21,643 nucleotides of DNA, from contig UQTI01000053.1 in assembly GCA_900543975.1 (NCBI GenBank), positions 1 to 21,643 on the forward strand, in the 5' to 3' direction. The position numbers were made by a program, and so were the translations under genes. This document shows, piece by piece, positions 7,454-12,573 of the stretch. The notes beneath the pieces were generated by a model. That model ran no database searches. It saw only the letters and a list, made by a program, of their open reading frames with translations, and was not told the origin of the DNA. Origin of the DNA: an uncultured Prevotella sp. (GTDB taxonomy: Bacteria > Bacteroidota > Bacteroidia > Bacteroidales > Bacteroidaceae). Position 1 is the first letter of the stretch. Each line of letters begins with the position of its first letter.

Positions 7454-8098
7454 TTACTTGTTTTTGCAGGTTGTCGCCTTCTTGCAACAGGTCGTTTTCT
7501 TGCAGGCTGTTTCTTTCTTGCAGCATGCTGACTGCTCGTCACAGCCCGGCATGATCTCAGCAAGCTTGGCAGCAATCTTGTCTTTCATGACGGTGCTCAC
7601 GACAACCTTACCGTCGGGTGCGATGAGATACATCGAGGGAATCCACTTGATGTGGTATGCGGCAGAGATCTGCGTCTCCTTCCATTTCTTCAGCTCGCTC
7701 ACCTGTGTGTAGGCGATGTTGAAGTCGCTGATGGCTTTCACGAGGTTCTCTTTCTTGTCGTCGAACGACACGCCGATAAACTCGACACCACGCTTAGCAT
7801 AAGTGTTGTGCAAGGCTGCAATGGCAGGCAGGTCCTTGCGGCAGTCGGGACACCATGATGCCCAGAAGTCGAGCACCACATACTTGCCGCGCATGTCGCT
7901 GAGCTTCACCGTCTTGCCGTCGGGTGTGGCGAGAGCAAAGTCGGGAGCCTCGGTGCCAGGCTTCAACAGTTCGGTTGCATACTTGGCATCGTCGTCTTGC
8001 TGAGCCGATGCCTGGTTGTTGTTCTCTACGTTCTGTGCCGTTGCGGCAAAGAGAGGTGCCGTCAACATGAGGACGGCAAATGCGATTTTCTTGATCAT
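7454..8098 (-). CDS. periplasmic TlpA-family thioredoxin with Cys/Lys-rich tail
   Basis: A 214-residue exported thiol-disulfide protein. The signal peptide is MIKKIAFAVLMLTAPLFAATA, with likely cleavage after residue 21. A low-complexity N/Q/D linker runs to about 40. The thioredoxin fold (about 46-180) starts GTEAPDFAL and has the active site W82-C83-P84-D85-C86 and a cis-Pro at 154 (KWIPSMYL). This is the TlpA/ResA-like, AhpC-TSA-related group. Unusually, residues 186-211 contain seven cysteines among lysines and threonines, built from an 11-12-residue duplication (CCKKETACKKTT, then CCKKATTCKNK). A weak -7-like word TATCTTTT lies at 8145-8138. It is followed after 5 nt by the SprT-like gene. 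Partner proteins cannot be assigned. Confidence 0.93.
   Translation of the reverse strand: MIKKIAFAVLMLTAPLFAATAQNVENNNQASAQQDDDAKYATELLKPGTEAPDFALATPDGKTVKLSDMRGKYVVLDFWASWCPDCRKDLPAIAALHNTYAKRGVEFIGVSFDDKKENLVKAISDFNIAYTQVSELKKWKETQISAAYHIKWIPSMYLIAPDGKVVVSTVMKDKIAAKLAEIMPGCDEQSACCKKETACKKTTCCKKATTCKNK
7457..7525 (-). repeat. 36-nt duplication encoding the Cys-rich tail
   Basis: Unit 1 (7525-7490) encodes CCKKETACKKTT and unit 2 (7489-7457) encodes CCKKATTCKNK and runs to the stop codon. Each unit is itself made of two shorter TGCAAGAA-containing segments, so the tail grew by duplication of a Cys-Lys-Lys motif. Confidence 0.8.
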
Positions 8099-8161
8099 TG
8101 TTCTTGTTCTTTAAAAGTGACAAACGGGTGAATGACGAAAAGATAGCGGCATGAAGCCCGG

Positions 8162-9589
8162 TCATTCGTTATTGTCGGATGAAAATGTTTGTTCCTTTGG
8201 CCAGTTGACGAGATAGAGCTTCTCCGTGGCTCGTGTGAAGGCGGTGTAGAGCCAGTGAATGTAGTCGGGGGTGAGCATGTCGTCGGTCATGTAGCCTTGG
8301 TCCACATACACATGTGCCCACTGTCCGCCCTGTGCTTTGTGGCACGTCACGGCGTAAGCATATTTTATCTGCAGGGCATTGAAATGGGCATCGTGTCGCA
8401 CCTTGTCAATGCGCTCGCGCTTGGTGTGGATGTCGGCATAGTCGGCCATCACGCCCTCATAAAGCATCTGGTTCTGCTCAGGGGTGAGGGCAGGGGCTTC
8501 AGAGAGCAGACTGTCGGTGAGCACGGTGGCTGTGAGCTCATAGTCGTTATAGTCGGGGAAGGAGAGGGTGAGGTCGGCGAAATGGAGACCGTAAAGCTCA
8601 TGCACGTTACGCACGCGGCGTATGACGGCCCTGTCGCCGTTGGCGATAAACTGTAAGGGTGCCTTCTCGTCTGCTCCCGCCCAGAAGTAGTTGTTCTTCA
8701 CGATCATGAGCATGTCGCCCGTGGTGAGCAGCTCCTCGCATCCGAGCACCATGTTTCTGATGCCCTGGTTGTAGATGTTGGCGCGTTTGTTGCTCCGCGT
8801 CACCACCATGGTCTCGTCCTGTCCCATCTCGCTGTAGCTTGTTGCCAACTGCTCAATGAGCTCATCGCCTCTCACGACCTGTATGTCGGTGAAGCGGTTG
8901 AAGACGATGCGTGGCAGCTGGGTCATCTCGTCGTGCGTGATCATCTGCCTTATGACGGTGGCATTGTAGAGGATGCCCGACTGTTGACTCTGTCGGAGCA
9001 CCTCTCTGAGGTCCGACTCGAAGACGCGCAGACCGTAGCCTTGCATGAACGCTGTTGAGAGGGCAGGCGACTCTTCTTCGCCCACGGGCGGCAGCTGAGC
9101 CGTGTCGCCGATGAGCATCAGGCGGCAACCCTTGCCGTTATACACATACTGCACGAGATCGTCGAGCAGTCGACCGCTGCCAAAGACCGACTGGGTCAGC
9201 CCTTCGTTGGCAATCATCGATGCCTCGTCTGCCACAAACAGCGTGTCGGTGTGCAGGTTGTCGTTGAGGTTGAAGTCGCCCTCAAACGTTTTCTGTCTGT
9301 AGATCTTGCGGTGGATGGTGAATGCCGGCATGCCCGCGTTCACCGACAGCACCTTGGCGGCACGGCCTGTGGGGGCGAGGAGCACCACCTTGCGGGCATA
9401 GGCTGTGAGCATGCGCACGATGGCGGCCGTGAGCGTGGTCTTGCCCGTTCCGGCAGAACCGCGCAGCACCATCACGCTCATGGGCTGTGGCGAAGCCATG
9501 AACGTGGCAAACACCCGCAGCACATCAGCTTGTCCCTGGGTCGGGGGAAAGGGGAAAAACTTCCCCATCAAGGCTATAAACTCTTCCAT
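8162..9589 (-). CDS. RecD-like superfamily 1 DNA helicase
   Basis: A 475-residue ATP-dependent helicase of the RecD/UvrD_C_2 type common in Bacteroidota. Walker A is GSAGTGKTT (about 44-52), the TGRAAKVL motif Ia follows, and Walker B is VADEAS (about 119-124). Further motifs are GDTAQLPPVGEEES and the C-terminal TCHKAQGGQW and YTAFTRATEKLYLV, which are motifs V/VI of this superfamily. No nuclease domain and no RecB/RecC partner are seen, so it is a stand-alone helicase and not a RecBCD subunit. I prefer the ATG at 9589 (MEEFIALMGKFFPF), which places the Q-motif-like PPTQGQ at the usual distance from the start. An in-frame ATG at 9625 would add 12 residues. It lies between rsmD and the thioredoxin gene on the same strand. 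Confidence 0.92.
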   Translation of the reverse strand: MEEFIALMGKFFPFPPTQGQADVLRVFATFMASPQPMSVMVLRGSAGTGKTTLTAAIVRMLTAYARKVVLLAPTGRAAKVLSVNAGMPAFTIHRKIYRQKTFEGDFNLNDNLHTDTLFVADEASMIANEGLTQSVFGSGRLLDDLVQYVYNGKGCRLMLIGDTAQLPPVGEEESPALSTAFMQGYGLRVFESDLREVLRQSQQSGILYNATVIRQMITHDEMTQLPRIVFNRFTDIQVVRGDELIEQLATSYSEMGQDETMVVTRSNKRANIYNQGIRNMVLGCEELLTTGDMLMIVKNNYFWAGADEKAPLQFIANGDRAVIRRVRNVHELYGLHFADLTLSFPDYNDYELTATVLTDSLLSEAPALTPEQNQMLYEGVMADYADIHTKRERIDKVRHDAHFNALQIKYAYAVTCHKAQGGQWAHVYVDQGYMTDDMLTPDYIHWLYTAFTRATEKLYLVNWPKEQTFSSDNNE

Positions 9590-9700
9590 CCTGGCTGTTT
9601 GTTGCAGAGGAGCAACAGGTCTCATTTTCTGTTGTTTTCTCGTTGTTGTGTTCCTACTTGTTGTTTGCTCTTTCTCGTAGCTTTTCTCTCCTCGTGGTTT

Positions 9701-10315
9701 CTATTTTTCCTCGTTGTTCTGTTCTTTCTCTTCGTTCCGAGGCTCATCTTCGTTTTGCTTCTCTTCTTCGTTGTCAGCCTCTTTGTTCATAAAGATGCTG
9801 AAGTTGACGCTGCCATAGGCGCGATGCTCCACAAAGTGGGGGTCGTCCTCAAAACTGTTGTGCTTGCCGTGCTCAAACACCAGTAGGCCGTCGGGCTTGA
9901 GCAACCCGTGCTCAAAGACAAAACGCGGGATGGTGGGCAGTTCGGGAAGAGCGTATGGCGGGTCGGCGAAGATGATGTCAAACTTCTGTCGGCACGTCTT
10001 GATGAAACGGAACACGTCGCCTCGTATGAGCGTGTGGTTCTTTGCCCCAATCTTGGCGATACACTGGCGTATGAACGCAGCATGGTCGCGGTCGGCTTCA
10101 ATGCTTATAACCTCCTTGCAGCCTCTTGACAGCAGTTCAAGCGAGATGCTGCCCGTTCCTGCGAAGAGGTCGAGCGAAAGGGCTTCGTCAAAGCACACAT
10201 AGCCGTTCATCACGTTAAAGATGTTTTCTTTGGCAAAGTCGGTTGTGGGGCGTGCCTTGAACGAACGTGGAATGTCGAAATGACGACCCTTGTATAATCC
10301 TGTAATTATTCTCAT
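9701..10315 (-). CDS. rsmD: 16S rRNA (guanine966-N2)-methyltransferase
   Basis: A 204-residue SAM-dependent methyltransferase that acts on 16S rRNA during small-subunit assembly. The start MRIITGLYKGRHFDIP is typical of RsmD. The SAM-binding motif I is LDLFAGTGSISLE (48-60), and the catalytic motif IV is DPPY (118-121). I chose the ATG at 10315 because residues before it (in-frame ATG at 10357) do not resemble the family. Residues 179-204 form a tail of Glu, Asn, Lys and Gln that goes beyond the usual end of the family and looks disordered. It lies downstream of the DUF3822 gene, a Bacteroidota-typical pairing, after a 166-nt gap in which I see no gene. Confidence 0.95.
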   Translation of the reverse strand: MRIITGLYKGRHFDIPRSFKARPTTDFAKENIFNVMNGYVCFDEALSLDLFAGTGSISLELLSRGCKEVISIEADRDHAAFIRQCIAKIGAKNHTLIRGDVFRFIKTCRQKFDIIFADPPYALPELPTIPRFVFEHGLLKPDGLLVFEHGKHNSFEDDPHFVEHRAYGSVNFSIFMNKEADNEEEKQNEDEPRNEEKEQNNEEK

Positions 10316-10481
10316 TGTTTTGTCTTTTTTTCGTTGAAAAATGGTTGGAAAGCTCAATTCTTTGTAGATAAGCCCTCCTATTCTTGAAGGTTTTCCTTTA
10401 CAGGAAACTTCCTTTTCGTAGCAAGCTATCCTTTTTTCTTAAAATCCACCATCCACCTTATTATATAAGAGACCGATGGCC

Positions 10482-11249
10482 TCATATCAGCTTGTCGTAA
10501 AGAGCAAGCAGGTCGAAGGGAAGCTCTTGCGTGTTTTCTTCAGCGAGAAGCGAAGACGGCTCGCGTTTTGCGACATTGCTGACAAACTCGCCCACCATCT
10601 GCACATACTTGTCTGTGGTGGCGGTGCTGCCGATGATGTCGAGCAGGTCATCGCTGGGCTTCATGCCGAGCTGCTGCCATGCGTTGAGCGTGTAATAGAC
10701 AGCGTCGGCTGTCATGGAAGCATCGAAGCGGTTGCAGAACACGATGTGGTTTTGGCGGAACGACACCAGTTCCATGGTCTTGCCGTGAAGGTAGGCATAC
10801 ATCTTGCGCTTGGCGCTCTTATAGCTGTCGGCGTGGAGGTGTTGCCACACAGGGAGCATGAGCGGAAGGAAGGTCACCATCTTAAAGTTGTCGTCGAGCA
10901 CCAGTTTGAGGTCGCGGTTCACGGCGAAGGCCACCACAACATTGGCGCTTTCAAGCATGGAGGTCATCACCTCCACGCTCTTGTCTTCGCCGTAGGTGTA
11001 GGCATAGAGCTGTTCCGCCTTCTCGTTGTCACACTCGTCGGCGGGTATGACAAGCACGGGCGTGTCGATGAGCACTCGTGCCGAGCGATGCTGTTCAGCC
11101 AGCATGTGGCTGTCGTTGAACGCTTGGCGCAGGTTGGCAGCCGTGGACACACCGCTCTTCATGTGGTATGGCTCATGGCTTATGGTGCCGTCGGCTTCTC
11201 TCTTGGAGAACGACATGGCGTGTTCGCTGATTCTTATTGTCAGTTGCAT
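10482..11249 (-). CDS. DUF3822 family protein
   Basis: A 255-residue cytoplasmic protein matching, from memory, the DUF3822 family of Bacteroidota, which is often encoded just before rsmD, as here. It begins MQLTIRISEHAMSFS and contains strands such as VLIDTPVLVIPADEC and VVVAFAVNRDL, followed by PLMLPVWQHL and MYAYLHGKTMELVSF. The repeated beta-strand pattern could reflect an actin-like ATPase fold, but no nucleotide-binding motif can be claimed by eye. Function is unknown. I set the start at 11249: the open frame extends 49 codons further, but that part translates AT-rich heptameric intergenic repeats. Confidence 0.85.
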   Translation of the reverse strand: MQLTIRISEHAMSFSKREADGTISHEPYHMKSGVSTAANLRQAFNDSHMLAEQHRSARVLIDTPVLVIPADECDNEKAEQLYAYTYGEDKSVEVMTSMLESANVVVAFAVNRDLKLVLDDNFKMVTFLPLMLPVWQHLHADSYKSAKRKMYAYLHGKTMELVSFRQNHIVFCNRFDASMTADAVYYTLNAWQQLGMKPSDDLLDIIGSTATTDKYVQMVGEFVSNVAKREPSSLLAEENTQELPFDLLALYDKLI

Positions 11250-11292
11250 GATTGGATATGTTATTGAAAGCTCCACCCCTGCGCCGAAGCGC

Positions 11293-11367
11293 AATTTTGA
11301 ATTTTGAATTTTGAGTTTTGAATTATCGGCTTTCAGCCGATTTTGAATTTTCGAATTTTGATTTTTC
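11293..11367. repeat. AATTTTG heptamer repeats flanking a small hairpin
   Basis: Three exact AATTTTG units (11293-11313) and an AGTTTTG unit (11314-11320) are followed by a perfect 7-bp hairpin, ATCGGCT-TTC-AGCCGAT (11325-11341). More TTTTGAA-type words then run to about 11367. The element lies between the pilin-like gene and the DUF3822 gene and is non-coding. It resembles short tandemly repeated heptamers known in other bacterial groups. Confidence 0.8.
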
Positions 11368-11382
11368 CTTTTTTTTAAGGCG

Positions 11383-11469
11383 ATTGAATTCTTCACTCAT
11401 CACTCTTCGTTCTTCACTTAAAAGAGGCTATTGAATTCTTCACTCTTCGTTCTTCCCTCTTCCCTTAAA
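11383..11469. repeat. two copies of a heptamer-built repeat (TTCACTC/TTCGTTC)
   Basis: Two related segments, 11383-11423 and 11430-11469, both start ATTGAATTC and end CTTAAA. Between these ends copy 1 is made of TTCACTC, ATCACTC, TTCGTTC, TTCACTT and copy 2 of TTCACTC, TTCGTTC, TTCCCTC, TTCCCTT, all 7-nt units. Non-coding, immediately downstream of the pilin-like gene stop. Confidence 0.8.
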
Positions 11470-11472
11470 GGG

Positions 11473-11952
11473 TCACTCCCAGTTTCCTGCGTTGTTATTG
11501 GGCGTGTCGAGGTCGCCTATTTTGAGGCCTGGGAAACGTCCTGTTTTGTTGGCCTCTTCGTTGAGCTGTTTCACCGCGTTGGAGTCTAAGCCCTTGAGGT
11601 AGTCGTTGTAAGAGGCTGAACATTCGAGCAGAGGAATCGTTTTGCCCGTTTTCGATATCTGGGTGCTCACGTTTATGTCGAAACTTTTCCCATCCGAGAA
11701 CGGAATCTTTTGGAGCGAGTCGGCAAGCAATCCACCGTTCACCAACTCGTCAAACCGGTCGGTATAGACCCCGTGTTTGCGGCAGTAGGCCTCCTCGGCA
11801 GCGCGAATCTGCACCAACCGCTGCTTTACCAACTGTTCGCGCTCGGTGCGCTGCTCGTTGAAGTGCATGGTCGTGCCCACGCTGAACACGTTTATCAGCG
11901 CGAGGGCGAGCACACAGATGGTGAGCAACATGAGCTGTGTCTTTGCTTTCAT
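11473..11952 (-). CDS. small pilin-like membrane protein of unknown function
   Basis: A 159-residue protein with one N-terminal hydrophobic helix (about residues 7-27, LMLLTICVLALALINVFSV), then a long polar helix (about 32-60). After this comes EEAYCRKHGVYTDRFDELVNGGLL. That segment recalls type II pseudopilins, where a helix is followed by a residue pattern ending in a fill-in loop before the beta region. Only this general likeness supports the comparison, because no prepilin peptidase site (G before F and E+5) is visible. The C-terminus PGLKIGDLDTPNNNAGNWE is distinctive and appears to belong to a family conserved in Bacteroidales. The region is expected on the periplasmic face. It is the first gene after the structured leader at 12000-12165 and is followed by the DUF3822 gene. 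Confidence 0.8.
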   Translation of the reverse strand: MKAKTQLMLLTICVLALALINVFSVGTTMHFNEQRTEREQLVKQRLVQIRAAEEAYCRKHGVYTDRFDELVNGGLLADSLQKIPFSDGKSFDINVSTQISKTGKTIPLLECSASYNDYLKGLDSNAVKQLNEEANKTGRFPGLKIGDLDTPNNNAGNWE

Positions 11953-12005
11953 ATCGTTGTCTTTCTTTTCTTATTGTTGCTTTATGGCTAAAAAATAACC
12001 CTTTA

Positions 12006-12093
12006 ACCGCGTCCCTTACACTTTCTGACCATGGCATTTAGGCATCCTAACCATAGTTTTTATGTTCCCAAACCATGCCTTTTGGCTTTTAAA
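12006..12093. repeat. degenerate 22-nt tandem repeat, 4 copies
   Basis: Units begin at 12006, 12028, 12050 and 12072, exactly 22 nt apart, each with ACC. Units 2-4 begin ACCAT and share a T-rich middle (for example ACCATAGTTTTTATGTTCCC). Similarity between units is loose, so the even spacing is the main evidence. The array lies in the probable 5' leader of the pilin-like gene. Confidence 0.55.
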
Positions 12094-12103
12094 TTGCCTT
12101 TTT

Positions 12104-12153
12104 GCGGTTTTTAAGACCGCTATCTCTGAGCTTTTTTATGGCTCAATGATAGC
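12104..12153 (-). other. two adjacent hairpins in 5' leader
   Basis: On the minus strand, arms GCTATC (12153-12148) and GATAGC (12124-12119) enclose a 2x2 internal loop and a second stem TGAGC/GCTCA (12145-12141 and 12131-12127), with a 9-nt A-rich loop. A second hairpin, GCGGT/ACCGC (12120-12116 and 12108-12104), overlaps it by two bases. The first would start within a few nucleotides of the expected transcript 5' end. Neither is followed by a T run, so they are not standard terminators. Confidence 0.55.
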
Positions 12154-12161
12154 TTGAAAGA

Positions 12162-12169
12162 CAAAGTTA
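12162..12169 (-). promoter_or_regulatory. candidate -7 box for pilin-like/DUF3822/rsmD block
   Basis: The minus strand reads TAACTTTG, a full match to TAnnTTTG. Transcription would start near 12155 and give a leader of about 200 nt before the pilin-like gene. A T-rich stretch lies at roughly -33, but no clean TTTG was found there. Confidence 0.5.
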
Positions 12170-12219
12170 CATATTTTCTTTAAACTTAAAAAAAAGATAT
12201 AGTGAAATAATGTTTATGC

Positions 12220-12249
12220 GAAATGAAAAAAGTTCTTCATTTCTTTTTT
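12220..12249 (+). terminator. orphan terminator-like hairpin
   Basis: GAAATGAA (12220-12227) and TTCATTTC (12236-12243) form a perfect 8-bp, AT-rich stem with an 8-nt loop, followed by six T residues on the plus strand. There is no plus-strand gene upstream in the window, so it may insulate the susC-like gene or be incidental. Confidence 0.35.
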
Positions 12250-12390
12250 ACCTCTCTTGAACGATGTGATAGCAGCTTCTTGTTTTCGTTTCTTAAGTAG
12301 GTGTTCAAAATGTAAACAGAAATGGATGCTTTTACGTTGAAATTGGGCAGAAAGATATATTTTTTGTTGCTTTTTACTTGACTGAAATAA

Positions 12391-12472
12391 ATTAAATAGA
12401 ATTATTTATAAATTTTCTTTTGTAACACTTATTGCGCTAAATGTGCATAATAATATTAAATAGAATTATTTA
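12391..12472. repeat. pair of 18-nt direct repeats upstream of susC-like gene
   Basis: ATTAAATAGAATTATTTA occurs exactly at 12391-12408 and 12455-12472, 64 nt apart. The second copy extends into a perfect inverted repeat, ATAGAATT-ATTT-AATTCTAT (12460-12479). Position just upstream of a likely promoter suggests a regulator site, but no regulator gene is present here. Confidence 0.6.
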
Positions 12473-12526
12473 ATTCTATGAATGAAAAAATATTATGAAA
12501 ATTATACGGCGTATTGATAATTTTTG

Positions 12527-12534
12527 TAAGTTCG
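12527..12534 (+). promoter_or_regulatory. possible -7 box for susC-like operon
   Basis: TAAGTTCG followed by CA matches TAnnTTTG at all but one fixed base. It would place the transcript start about 30 nt before the chosen ATG. No -33 TTG is seen at normal spacing, so an activator or alternative sigma factor could be involved. Confidence 0.35.
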
Positions 12535-12573
12535 CAGCATAAAGCTATTAAACAAGTATTAATTTTGACGTTT

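Larger units (their letters stand above)
11953..12573. other. divergent intergenic region
   Basis: About 620 nt separate the minus-strand pilin-like gene from the plus-strand susC-like gene. The left half holds a 22-nt repeat array, two hairpins and a minus-strand promoter box. The right half is very AT-rich and holds an orphan hairpin with a T run, a pair of 18-nt direct repeats and a possible plus-strand -7 box. I see no small gene with family resemblance in it. Each element is listed separately. Confidence 0.7.

Noticed and set aside
7449..7526. 26-codon N-terminal extension of the SprT-like protein
   Set aside because: It is the out-of-frame reading of the Cys-rich tail repeats of the upstream thioredoxin gene.
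8130..8167. Inverted repeat GAATGAC/GTCATTC as a terminator after the helicase gene
   Set aside because: The arms are only 7 bp with a 24-nt loop, there is no T run, and one arm overlaps the helicase stop codon region.
8162..9589. RecD subunit of RecBCD
   Set aside because: It is shorter than RecD, has no recB or recC neighbours, and fits the stand-alone RecD-like helicases of Bacteroidota.
11250..11396. 49-codon N-terminal extension of the DUF3822 gene
   Set aside because: It translates the AT-rich heptamer repeats (QNSKLKIQNSKL-like), which look intergenic. The family-like start is at 11249.
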